A stretch of DNA of 60,000 bases, from positions 22,632,001 to 22,692,000 of the forward strand of contig OU612065.1 in assembly GCA_914767715.1 (NCBI GenBank), given 5' to 3'. This document shows positions 29,401-35,718 of the stretch, one piece after another; the stretch's first letter is position 1, and each line of letters opens with the position of its first letter. The DNA is from Membranipora membranacea (taxonomy: Eukaryota; Bryozoa; Gymnolaemata; Cheilostomatida; Membraniporidae). The notes beneath the pieces are model-generated. The model was not told the origin of the DNA and made no database searches. It saw only the letters and a list, made by a program, of their open reading frames with translations. Both the position numbers and the translations under genes were made by a program.

Positions 29401-29530
29401 TGTTCCTAACTCAAAGATGCCAACGATAGTGTCTCCCAAAGTGTATCGTACTAGATTCCTAGAGGCCATGGATAGATATTTCAATGTCGTACCTAACCGA
29501 TGGACTGGCCTCGCTAATGATGATTGCTAG
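768..29530 (+). CDS. PIKFYVE: PIKfyve, 1-phosphatidylinositol 3-phosphate 5-kinase (complete, 44 coding exons)
   Basis: The product phosphorylates PI3P to PI(3,5)P2 on endosomal membranes and controls endolysosome size and traffic; this role is known for the family. Joined exons give about 2191 residues (human about 2100) with the family order: FYVE finger (about 119-195), DEP (about 280-350), CCT/TCP1-like domain (about 508-800), conserved cysteine-rich middle (about 850-1190), and C-terminal PIP kinase (about 1900-2191). Exon borders are listed in the segment entries that follow; all join in frame with GT-AG introns except one GC-AG intron at 28556. The ATG at 768 is preceded by an in-frame stop at 750. 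The stop is TAG at 28 bases into 29500s, that is 29528-29530. The 2999 bp intron 5221-8219 contains an antisense gene. The protein ends TGLANDDC, close to the usual WTGLGLNC ending. I am confident of identity; single exon edges in the low-complexity linkers are less certain. Confidence 0.95.
3489..4469 (+). other. PIKFYVE: PIKfyve FYVE zinc finger exons
   Basis: Exons 3489-3678 and 4313-4469 encode residues about 119-234. The FYVE signature is complete: WMPD for the WxxD motif, CKEC and CYDC-type zinc ligands, RRHHCR as the PI3P-binding basic motif, CGQIFCSRCC, and the last pair in RACTYC on the second exon. This domain recruits the kinase to PI3P on early endosomes. The classic RVC position reads GRVIGFEG, as in other PIKfyve proteins where this part is relaxed. 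The second exon continues into an acidic serine-rich linker (SDLMDASDDDLGALRDN). Confidence 0.95.
4581..4662. repeat. G/C-rich fold-back element with a 16-base G run
   Basis: GTCTCGACAGGCTTTGTTC, followed by 16 G at 4601-4616, is mirrored by a C run and then ACGAAGCTTGTCAAGACAGG. The ends are imperfect inverted repeats. A related copy is at 38339-38408. It lies in a PIKfyve intron. Confidence 0.75.
5094..8586 (+). other. PIKFYVE: PIKfyve linker exon and DEP domain exon
   Basis: Exon 5094-5220 encodes a linker ending in MSHEERQTLVK. Exon 8220-8586 encodes the DEP domain, beginning DSAQLKTLFFGMVDP. Recognisable DEP features are RTYHDCFYGHELINWL and QAMVIGQALLDAKFVICM, aligning with FVGKELVNWL and AQAIAIGQAMVDG of vertebrate PIKfyve, and DALYQFREL at the end. 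DEP domains help membrane and partner binding. The intron between these exons is 2999 bp and holds the antisense gene. Confidence 0.93.
6573..7791 (-). CDS. Antisense intronic gene: probable secreted cysteine-containing protein, family unknown
   Basis: Minus-strand open frame inside the largest PIKfyve intron. From the Met at 7791 the protein starts MNYTGFLLLFLVIMEQARLM, a good signal peptide, and stays open for about 240 codons; an upstream Met at 7872 is possible. The body is charged (DKLRKIAFWLRQHKFYEIDQ), then has paired cysteines (RLCRISVEDC), an NAS glycosylation site and a C-terminal CAEYSFCPDVCCG motif. A donor GTGAGT follows 7098. A second exon, about 6783-6965, can be joined in phase to read GAFPTAGKRDHNCAMRDQG; its acceptor is preceded by a TACTAAT branch-point-like site. 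A third segment, about 6573-6745, reads LKSAEQCKRSAENLCRFVGD and NYTCNC before a stop at 6573, but would need a 37-base intron, which is very short. I do not recognise the family. Exon 1 is fairly sure; the 3' structure is tentative. Confidence 0.6.
8887..10223 (+). other. PIKFYVE: PIKfyve linker exons between DEP and CCT-like domain
   Basis: Exons 8887-9018, 9455-9487 and 10061-10223 encode a low-conservation serine/threonine-rich linker. The middle exon is only 33 nt (APTPITPPQLP-like, phase 1 to phase 1), so skipping it would keep frame. The last exon ends AA|GTAAGA and joins in phase 2 to the CCT-like exon. Borders rest on splice consensus and an uninterrupted frame; there is little protein similarity to test them. 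Confidence 0.75.
10278..10456. repeat. Pogo/Tigger-like MITE, copy 1
   Basis: The element runs from TACAGTG to CACTGTA, as in pogo/Tigger elements that end CAGTG...CACTG next to a TA target. Internal text GTGGTCCCCAGAGG and TTCACTTAATT-like blocks are shared with 14657-14795. It has no coding capacity, so would depend on a transposase from elsewhere. Confidence 0.7.
10792..13736 (+). other. PIKFYVE: PIKfyve CCT/TCP1-like chaperonin domain exons
   Basis: Exons 10792-10972, 11311-11490, 11955-12095, 12511-12637, 13008-13102 and 13577-13736 encode residues about 508-802. Landmarks match the vertebrate protein closely: VRPDVRLNKDHMDISPYIHI, VICTKTVIHNKM, KIMLLESSVMYQR, ERVARLTMADII, GTCYKFKTDIYRF, FSGCPANLGCTVILR and LLMLVNAYYHIKLEVS. 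This segment resembles the apical domain of group II chaperonins and in the family binds Vac14 and Fig4. The last exon runs into a charged serine-rich loop. Confidence 0.93.
14076..17575 (+). other. PIKFYVE: PIKfyve conserved cysteine-rich middle exons
   Basis: Exons 14076-14213, 14445-14624, 15175-15338, 15989-16120, 16558-16652, 16833-16904 and 17365-17575. The first is a serine-rich linker. The rest carry landmarks of the family: FRNILSDSILDYSPFVK, AQPYWSPLLTG, LAARYRMGGARL, DCFDVLHHQRISVLFSS, PWIVHMNFYNKNDITLG, LELYCFR, HIRRFVHESGSLYL and TWSWCRKCG. This block folds with the CCT-like domain in known homologues. Exon 14076 ends at a duplicated donor site (see findings). Confidence 0.92.
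14657..14795. repeat. Pogo/Tigger-like MITE, copy 2
   Basis: It starts TACAGTA and ends CACTGTA. It shares AATTCAGAACTCCTGT-like sequence and GGTGGTCCCCAGAGG with the copy at 10278-10456, in the same orientation. It is shorter and diverged. Confidence 0.68.
18093..19671 (+). other. PIKFYVE: PIKfyve middle exons, with coiled-coil segment
   Basis: Exons 18093-18268, 18611-18721, 19039-19150 and 19478-19671. Landmarks are TPVVPLSPSTWHISFAKFLQ and DYYQYFKYKDMVAVFKYSSI, matching the vertebrate stretch with HHDYHQYFSYNQMVASFSYSPI. The last two exons encode a charged helical region (KKQVLKEHKEMLEKEKSW, QTKLIEERLASSIQQQEK, LHQLEDELLKLKCHLSRAVQ) that looks like a coiled coil. Confidence 0.9.
20086..20114. 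repeat. CCAAGGAGTTA palindrome, copy 1
   Basis: CCAAGGAGTTA and TAACTCCTTGG face each other across a seven-base centre, just upstream of a PIKfyve exon acceptor. The same arms occur at 26799-26833. Confidence 0.75.
20150..22461 (+). other. PIKFYVE: PIKfyve long variable linker exons
   Basis: Exons 20150-20379, 20675-20773, 21254-21400 and 21895-22461 encode a long poorly conserved linker before the kinase region. It is rich in serine and acidic residues (SGDDIEEYEDLDKFPAELN) and ends with a basic run (RTKRQRNLKKSSSRIFG). The last exon is 567 bp, the largest in the gene. All four join in phase with good splice sites. I infer phosphorylation-prone disorder but nothing in the sequence proves it. 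Confidence 0.85.
21486..21597 (+). repeat. AAATAACCAG-type short tandem repeat
   Basis: About ten degenerate 10-11 bp units (CCAGAAATAA, CCAAAAATAA, then CCAGAGATAT forms) lie in a PIKfyve intron. It follows a sequence block that recurs at 36664. Confidence 0.75.
22755..25399 (+). other. PIKFYVE: PIKfyve pre-kinase exons
   Basis: Exons 22755-22821, 23149-23244, 23518-23574, 24003-24046 and 25115-25399. SMTRAILPSS matches STMKAIFANLLPG, and HYLLWPTLNVPVVVYDEEPS followed by SIIAYTLG matches the HYLMYEHERVPIAVCEKEPS-SIIAFALS core. The last exon has a CAGTAG tandem acceptor (start 25115 or 25118) and a 21 bp tandem repeat giving TPPTHQI-TPPTRQM-TPP. Confidence 0.87.
24567..24598. repeat. CCATAGAC palindrome
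   Basis: CCATAGACTTAATA and ATTATGTCTATGG face each other. A shorter relative, CCCATAGACA/TGTCTATGGG, lies at 51031-51056 in a DGK intron, and a half copy near 8086. Confidence 0.6.
25577..25692. repeat. Fold-back element with AGATCAAGTTTGAT ends
   Basis: AGATCAAGTTTGAT and ATCAAACTTGATCT are exact inverted ends of a 116 bp element; similarity continues inward through TTGCCTGC/GCAGGCAA. A related end occurs at 27837-27853. Confidence 0.8.
26799..26833. repeat. CCAAGGAGTTAGAG palindrome, copy 2
   Basis: CCAAGGAGTTAGAG and CTCTAACTCCTTGG are exact inverted repeats separated by seven bases, in a PIKfyve intron. It is the better-preserved copy of the motif at 20086. Confidence 0.8.
27773..27853. 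repeat. Fold-back element related to that at 25577
   Basis: TTGCCTGCATTTGGA and TCCAAAATGCAGGCAA form an inverted repeat, followed by ACTTGATCT as at the other copy. It lies in the intron before exon 27978. Confidence 0.65.
28553..28852 (+). other. PIKFYVE: GC-AG intron in the PIKfyve kinase domain
   Basis: The exon ending ...FMK has no GT at its end. Splicing at AAAT|GCAAGA (GC at 28556-28557) to ACAATAG|ACTCC (exon from 28853) keeps the frame and gives FMKYSKHSPIYVRAH, which aligns without any gap to the vertebrate LLKMVRDNPLYIRSH. GC-AG introns are a known minor class spliced by the major spliceosome. The next GT donors downstream would add unconserved residues. Confidence 0.8.
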
Positions 29531-30076
29531 GCTCAATAAGTAGGGAATGATATAGCATTGTAAAATATTTATCTGACTTATTCAAATAACTTCTTAGCAT
29601 TATTAATTTTATTTATGAGATTATGTAAATGTGCTATAATGCCTATCATAGCTAATTTACACAGCATTCAATATCCGTCAACAATCAGCTATCAAATCGT
29701 TCTATACAAATTATTGTATTTTTATTTTATGACTGTTCTAATTTTGTACATTCCTTGTTTGCTTTCTACATTTTAAACACATTGTTTGATTGGTGGGAAA
29801 TTAAGTGACTTGAGGCTGACCTTCATGTAACTCATCTCTTAATTTAAACCATGTACAAACAGCAGCAAAGTTTTTTATTTATTTACTTGAATCAATTTAT
29901 GGTGCTATCAATAAACACAAAGCTATTTTATTGTAAATCCGAACATTTACGTCATCATAACGATCATTGGTTGTTAATTAAGAGGGACAAAACATTGAGC
30001 CCAAAAGACAAATGGATAACCTCGGCTTCACAACTATGTGAGAATGAAATATAATCCATGGTTTGATAAACTTGAT
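29531..30076. other. 3' flank of PIKfyve, no gene seen
   Basis: A/T-rich sequence after the PIKfyve stop, with a poly-A signal at 29910. The 67-codon open frame at 29851 shows no protein features. It ends at the MITE at 30077. Confidence 0.5.
29910..29915 (+). promoter_or_regulatory. Likely polyadenylation signal of PIKfyve
   Basis: An AATAAA hexamer lies about 380 bases after the PIKfyve stop codon, in an A/T-rich 3' region. It is the first exact AATAAA I see on this strand after the stop. The cleavage site itself cannot be read from the sequence. Confidence 0.5.
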
Positions 30077-30222
30077 ATTCACTATGTTTCCATGTGTCGA
30101 TTTTGTAAGGATTTCGGGAGTAATTGCCCCATGGAAACGGCATTAAATTCAAATTCCGATTGTGACGAATGACTTTTTGAACGCGAATATCCATACCGTG
30201 TTTATTCGACCTATTTCCTAAT

Positions 30223-30326
30223 TGGCGGCGTGGCTGAATGGTTAGCCGCTTGCACACAATGCCTTCAAAGGGATTGCACGCGGGATTACACACGGGAGGC
30301 CGGGGTTAAAATCCCGGCCGCGGCAA
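30223..30326 (+). repeat. tRNA-like segment (Pol III box A/B like), not a functional tRNA
   Basis: TGGCTGAATGGTTAG fits a box A and GGTTAAAATCC is close to box B, with GGCCGGGG/TCCCGGCC forming a strong T-arm-like hairpin. A CCTTCAAAGG loop resembles an anticodon arm with TCA in the anticodon place. The two ends do not pair as an acceptor stem, so I read this as a decayed, tRNA-derived part of the surrounding element. Confidence 0.55.
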
Positions 30327-30353
30327 ATTCTTTTCATATTTTTCCCATCATGG

Positions 30354-30386
30354 GAATGGTTAGAATCCACTGGATTCTAACCATTC
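30354..30386. repeat. Perfect 16 bp hairpin inside the MITE
   Basis: GAATGGTTAGAATCCA and TGGATTCTAACCATTC are exact reverse complements separated by one base. Confidence 0.85.
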
Positions 30387-30664
30387 GAAATTGGAGTGAA
30401 CCACAAAATCGAAGCATGGAAACATAGTGAATGGGTGGTACAAAAACAACCTATGATGCTTTCTCATCATAATAATTCCAACCCTACAAAAGCTAAGTCA
30501 ATGAAGTTTTCTAGGATATAGAATAGACAGATCAGCTGGCCCAGCAAGACAAAGTGATATCTGGAGATTTTGTTGGACTGAGTTTTGAAATTTACAGCAT
30601 ATGAACACGTTATACAGCCATTTAAATAAACTGTGTATATGGAGAAGTAAAAAGTGGTCCAAGC

Positions 30665-30670
30665 TTTATT
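30665..30670 (-). promoter_or_regulatory. Likely polyadenylation signal of the TSR gene
   Basis: TTTATT on the plus strand reads AATAAA on the minus strand about 115 bases after the stop of the thrombospondin-repeat gene at 30783. Its spacing is what one expects of a short 3' UTR. Confidence 0.5.
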
Positions 30671-30782
30671 TTTTTTGGTTTTGCGACATGGTACTTAGCT
30701 GAGCTCCGCCAGCCCTAAGTCATTGTGAGCTAGTTGCCAATGAAAAATATCCAAAATACATCTGTTGGATTACTTGGCGAGC

Positions 30783-33700
30783 TCAAAGTATAGTTGTATC
30801 TAGTCTTGTACCATATCCAGGTTGGATAGGTTGTATATAGCTGACATCCATATTAGGCATGTCGACAGCGTGAGCTACAGGAGGCAGGTTATTAGCCCAC
30901 TCATCATCGTAATCATAGATATCGTATCTACTCCTCTTGGCTTCTGTCTCTTGGACAGGATTTGGTTTTGGTTTGACACAGAAAGCTTTCAATAGCGCTC
31001 CTATTGTGAAATAGAGTCCAACGATGACCGGCACCCCGACAAGAGTGACTGTGATAATGTAGATTGATGGATTCGGTGCATCAGGCCAAGGATAAGTCGT
31101 TATCTCCATGGTGGTCGTTGCTACAAAATGTACAAATTAAGAGACTTTATTTTGTTTTAAATGCTTCCTTGTGATCTTTAATAGAGTCTATGATTGGGGT
31201 TGTTGTAATCAAAGCTTGTATCGCATTAGGACAAGAGCAAACAGTCAGGCCTATTTACCTGGTAGAGTACTTTTCTTTCAAGCAAATGGCTTCGGGTTCT
31301 TTTCATTACCTATGTCCATGTGTTAGCTAGCCTTCAATGAGTGTACTAAGCGAAAGCATAAGTAAGAACCTAATAGCAATATATCAAACATCATAGACTT
31401 AGATGGGCTGAAAATAAAGCACAAATTTACCACAGGCCTCCTCATTTTCACAGGTTTGATCGTATATCTCCCAGTTACTTCCTTCACAGTTTCTGCCTCC
31501 ACCGCTGGGTTGAGGATTGGTGCAGAGTCTCATACGGGTTCTTGTTATTGTACCGTATCCACATGTCGTACTACAAGCTGTGTCACTCCACTGTCCCCAC
31601 GCTGACCAACCTCCATGTACTGTCATGATAGTATTTAATATATATATATATATATATATACATAATATATTGTATATAACATCATAGAAAGTTATAATAT
31701 ATATTTCTTAGATAAGACTGGTAGGCTGCAAGTATTGCATGTAAGCATTGGAAGTATTTATCCTTAGTCTTTATGCAGATTTTCTACCCAGCATGCCGGT
31801 TATTTGATCTTTATCACCAAAGACGATAGGTTCAAGATTACATCACAGAGTAAGGATATATCCTTACTTTCTGATTACATCATTATTTCTTATCTGAACC
31901 TGACTAAAACTCGAGTTCATTGATCAGATCAGTGATCAGATTAGCGGTAAAACCAATTTCCCTGTCATTCTCTTGCACTGCCCACTCAATCAATTTTTAG
32001 CAGTCATCCACCCAACACCTCTATTCTTGTATTATTATCACTGACTCATATGCTTAGAGTTTACATATAATATGTATATATAATAGTATATAATAACTCT
32101 ACGCTCACACTCTCTGACTCATATGAGGATTATATTAAAATATCACCATCACATATTGTTTTATTGCCGTAATATTAAAGTTGCATTTACATCATAATAT
32201 GCAGTCACCACAGAGCTACCTTATCTTATCTGATTTTAATTTAATATTTCACTTACGGAAGCATGGATCGGTGTTACATGCATAAATAGAATAATTAGTC
32301 GCAGATCCCGGACAACCTGGACCAGCAGTAGAGTCTGTACATGTACGTCTCCTTATTGTTGTCATACTTCCGGTACCACAGGCTTTATCGCACGCTGAGT
32401 ATGGCTCATATCCACCCCACACTGTCCATCCCCCATCTACAATATCATGAGAACCATATTGATAATATGACTACAACACATTTACAGATATTTCATTTTC
32501 AATAACTAGTTGATAAGATCCATCTAAATATAAATTTGACTCTTTGTTTTAAGCTGACGACCTGTGTGTTCCCCATGGGGATACACACTTACATATATTT
32601 TGACTGAAATCTTTCTAACCACTTGATAGCAGTATCATAATATTCATATATAAGTGGATATTTAGCGTAATTTTCAAATAATTTTTACCCAGGATTCACA
32701 AAACGCCGTTGGGGATTTGAATATTGTTTTATATGTTGTTTGGTCATCAATGCTCCCCAATTATAAGGATACTGAGCTAGAGACTGACAGATTGATCAAA
32801 ACAAGTTATTAGTTTAGTGCAGTCTTCTAAGGGCAGAAGTTCATGAGGGTTACAGATTCCTGGGTTTACATAGCTTGAGTTCCCAAACTCTTGCCCCCCA
32901 CACAGCTGGGGTTGATGTACTCTACTCACAGCTACAGTAGACGGGTAGATCACACACTACGGTCTGAGCGTCTTCACCTTCACAATATTCTCTTGGACAT
33001 TCCCTTGATCTTCGTCTGTTTCCCCACTCACATTGACCTGCACATGAGTTCCAGTTAGTCCATTCGCTCCACCAGCCTAGTCCTAATGAATAGGGCAGAA
33101 TTTCATTGTAAAATAACAATATGCAGAAAAACCCTCCTAAGACAAGATTTACCAACCTTTTTCTTGTAAAAGCCAAAGAGTGAATTGTTTTGACAAATAT
33201 TTTTATCCTTTTTTTTTTGTTATGTTCAGAAGGTGGCGATTTGACTTTGGCATTATGTGGTCCTTGTGCATTTATTTATTAATTATTTAATTATTATTAT
33301 TTATTAATTTATTATAATTTTCCAACTTGCCCCCTAAGTCATCAAGTTTGCTTGTCATCTGATATGGAGAAGCCTTCAAATTCGGACAGAGTTTGTCAAA
33401 CGAAGTTTTAAAATCCAAGATTGAATTAATATGCCATGACATTCTTGTTTCTGGGTAGCAACTTGGTTTTTGCATCATAAAATTGATGTTCAATAATTCT
33501 TGACTTCCAACCTTCCTTCAGTAATATACCACACACTAACAGAATGCAGCCCAACCCTGTCGTTTTTTAAGGGAGCATCGCTGGCAAAAATTAACAATTC
33601 AAACAACTAAGTACAAATCATTACCTGGGGTGTAAAAAAGTGTAGTGCCGATATCAAGTAGTGTTGTATCAGGCGCTGCAGTTGTATCAGGCGCTGCAGT

Positions 33701-34129
33701 TGCAGGAGCTGCAGTTGTAGGCGCTGCTGTTGGAGCTGCCTCTGCTGTAGAAGTAGATGCTGTCGAAGCTGCTGATGCCGTGGATTGAGCTCTGATAATA
33801 CCACTTGGTAGCGCCAATGCGCCTACCAGGACAAACAATTTCAGAACTGGAAAATAATAAAAAATGTTATATCTGCTTTAATTGTTTTAATCACGGTCAT
33901 GAGAAATAGGCAGAATTGACATCCTAAATGTAATCCCTGCAATATTATCTGCTTGAGTACTCGGTGTAAACTTTTACTGATAATTACACGGCTATGATGC
34001 GGCGACATGCTCTGAATTTTCTTATTAGGAAACAAGATCAATCCCTAGTGCTGTTTTTTTTACAAACCACTTAATTTTTAACTTACTCTTGTTATAACAG
34101 AGTCTACCAGTCCTACTCCTCCTCTCCAT
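30783..34129 (-). CDS. Type I membrane protein with three thrombospondin type 1 repeats (complete, 6 exons)
   Basis: Exons in reading order: 34129-34087, 33846-33625, 33082-32930, 32436-32257, 31619-31431, 31120-30783; 1125 coding bases, 374 residues. The signal peptide is split by the first intron ([13 protein letters not shown] then [16 protein letters not shown]). A short alanine/threonine/proline mucin-like stalk follows, then TSR1 (about 89-139, [11 protein letters not shown]), TSR2 (140-199, GGWTVWGGY) and TSR3 (200-262, GGWSAWGQW). A membrane helix ([19 protein letters not shown], about 282-305) and a tail of about 70 residues end in DTTIL, which fits a class I PDZ ligand (T-x-L). WxxW motifs suit C-mannosylation; only TSR3 keeps the CxxTCG O-fucose site (CSTTCG), TSR1 and TSR2 having Q or A there. 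All introns are phase 1, the rule for shuffled extracellular modules. TSR proteins act in adhesion, guidance or host defence; the exact role is unknown. Confidence 0.87.
31636..31662. repeat. TA dinucleotide microsatellite
   Basis: A run of uninterrupted TA repeats lies just upstream, in the minus-strand sense, of the TSR3 exon acceptor. It is simple-sequence DNA and a likely polymorphic site. Confidence 0.85.
33664..33800 (-). repeat. GCTGCAGTTG-rich repeat coding the Ala/Thr/Pro stalk
   Basis: Within exon 2 of the TSR gene the plus strand repeats variants of GGCGCTGCAGTTGTA, with one unit exactly doubled at about 33671-33702. In the coding frame this gives repeated TAAP and [14 protein letters not shown] blocks, a stalk likely to carry O-linked sugars. 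Such tracts often vary in length between individuals. Confidence 0.65.
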
Positions 34130-34438
34130 GATTACCTGCTTACTGTTATAGAAATGCTGCTTAATCGCACATTAGCTTATCCTACAAACATCATTTGTTA
34201 TCTCAACAACATGAAGCCTCATTGATTTAGCTAAATTTAAGACATAAGAATTTAATTCAAAGAAAAAATCGTTAAGGTTTCAGCTCATCAATAATTCAAA
34301 ATTTTGAAAATCAAACAAAGTTCAAGGTGGCAATCTTGGAGTAAATGTGAAGGACACCTTAGAATTCCAATCCAATAAAATTACACCTTGTGGTCTGATG
34401 TAATCCTTATATTATAACTAGTTCTGTCAGAGTGACTG

Positions 34439-34532
34439 TTAGCCTGAGTGCTCAAACTGTGCCGGGATAGCTGGTAGTGGCATTTTGTTGATAATAAAAT
34501 GCTATCCCGTCACAGTTTGATCGCTCAAACTA
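34439..34532. repeat. Fold-back element with CAAACTGTG arms
   Basis: CAAACTGTGCCGGGATAGC (34453-34471) and GCTATCCCGTCACAGTTTG (34501-34519) pair at 18 of 19 bases, with weaker pairing outside them. It lies upstream of the TSR gene. Confidence 0.75.
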
Positions 34533-34578
34533 AGTGGTGATAGAAGAGTAGATTTCTCTGACCGATTTTCCCGTCACA

Positions 34579-34838
34579 GTTTTCAGAATTTGCTATACAC
34601 ACGTGTTAGTGATGTAAAGCAATAGTATTTACCTTTACATTTCCACTGCATACTTTTCCATCAGATTTTTCCAAAGATATGCGATTTATGAGATTGTCAC
34701 AAAACGCATATTTTTGGTTTCTCAAAATGATAGCTTATATATAAAGGAAACTGACGGAAACACTCTGATGGAAAAGTCTGCAGTGTAAATGTAAATCTAT
34801 TTCTTTACATAATTTACACGTCTGTAGCGCACTGAAAA
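34579..34838. repeat. Long inverted-repeat element upstream of the TSR gene
   Basis: The left half (ATGTAAAGCAATAG, TTTACATTTCCACTGCA, ACTTTTCCATCAGA) reappears reversed in the right half (TCTGATGGAAAAGT, TGCAGTGTAAATGTAAA, CTATTTCTTTACAT). The arms are about 90 bp and the spacer is under 80 bp. It looks like a MITE. Confidence 0.75.
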
Positions 34839-35718
34839 ATCCCTCACTGGGTTTCTCACGTTTTAACGCTCATGACATCATCACTTTGTTATCGATGAAT
34901 ATTAGAATGGTTATTGATATGTCAGGGTCGCAGCTAGTCAATCTGAAACCACAGTGAGGAGAAGAGAAGATCGGTTTTGTGATACAATTTAATGTAGACA
35001 AGATAGCTATAGAACAACAGCATTATATCAACAAGAAGAAAATCAATTTGTATCAGTACAGAAATATAGACAGCCTTTGCTGCTATTAACTCATGCCTCG
35101 CTGCAATCGTGACAATCAGTTCTCAAACATTCAGGGAAAATGAAATGTCTTAGATGCTCATTAGTAAAATTAGTAAAATAAAACTTTGAAATTCACGATA
35201 TCATTAATATAAAAACGAGATCAGTATATGCCATACATATAATAGTGTTAAGAAAAATAACTTCATGCAATGATATCAATATGAATATTTCTTTCTCAGT
35301 TGGAAAGGTAAAAATGTCATTAATTATTGACGATAGTCTGCTATGAAACTATTTTATATGACTGGCCGAATAATTTATATATGGTGATACTTGGGCTATA
35401 GAATAAATACAATATATAGATTTACAAAAATATTTGAAATAAACCAATTCTTTTATACCGCTTTGCACAATATTACTTTACATGCATTAAAGGCGGAATT
35501 GATTTTATGTACACTAAGGATTATGGGTAAAATACCTATATATGACTAGATTATATGGCAGCCTTCAGCAAAGGTGAGACAGACCAATATATGAATATTA
35601 CTCAGCTTCTGTTTGATTGGTCAATCATACTGTTTTATCAAGGGGAGCTGTTGACCTGAGGGGAAAACTACCAATTACTGACTAGATAAACGATTCTTCT
35701 CTACCAAGTTATAATATA

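Larger units (their letters stand above)
25782..29530 (+). other. PIKFYVE: PIKfyve C-terminal PIP kinase domain exons
   Basis: Exons 25782-25898, 26575-26689, 27124-27203, 27501-27613, 27978-28106, 28465-28555, 28853-29014 and 29346-29530. Landmarks: VINCKVYFAIDFKKLRRQIF, the glycine-rich GGKSG loop, the ATP lysine in RFIMKQM, ALARILGVYTL, VLIIENLFYG, FDLKGSERNRLV (the family DLKGS motif), LLDENF, IYVRAHTKKVL, MDYSLLCGID, the metal-binding aspartate at the GIID-type junction, and the specificity segment TFTWDKKLE. All catalytic motifs are intact, so the enzyme should be active. Confidence 0.96.
30077..30432. repeat. MITE-like element with about 29 bp terminal inverted repeats and a tRNA-like core
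   Basis: The ends TTCACTATGTTTCCATG and CATGGAAACATAGTGAA are exact inverted repeats, and similarity continues through CGATTTTGT for 27 of 29 bases. The element is 356 bp. Inside lie a tRNA-like segment (30223-30326) and a separate perfect hairpin (30354-30386). A clear target-site duplication is not visible. Confidence 0.8.
34130..35718. other. Intergenic region between the TSR and POU genes
   Basis: It should hold the TSR promoter and the POU 3' UTR, since both genes run on the minus strand. I see two inverted-repeat elements (34439-34532, 34579-34838) and A/T-rich sequence, and no coding frame of note. No exact minus-strand AATAAA was found close after the POU stop. Confidence 0.5.

Noticed and set aside
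30223-30326. Functional tRNA gene
   Set aside because: Box-like motifs and a T-arm are present but the ends cannot form an acceptor stem, and box B deviates.
33607-33804. Glutamine/leucine-rich minus frame
   Set aside because: It is an alternate frame of the repetitive Ala/Thr stalk exon of the TSR gene.
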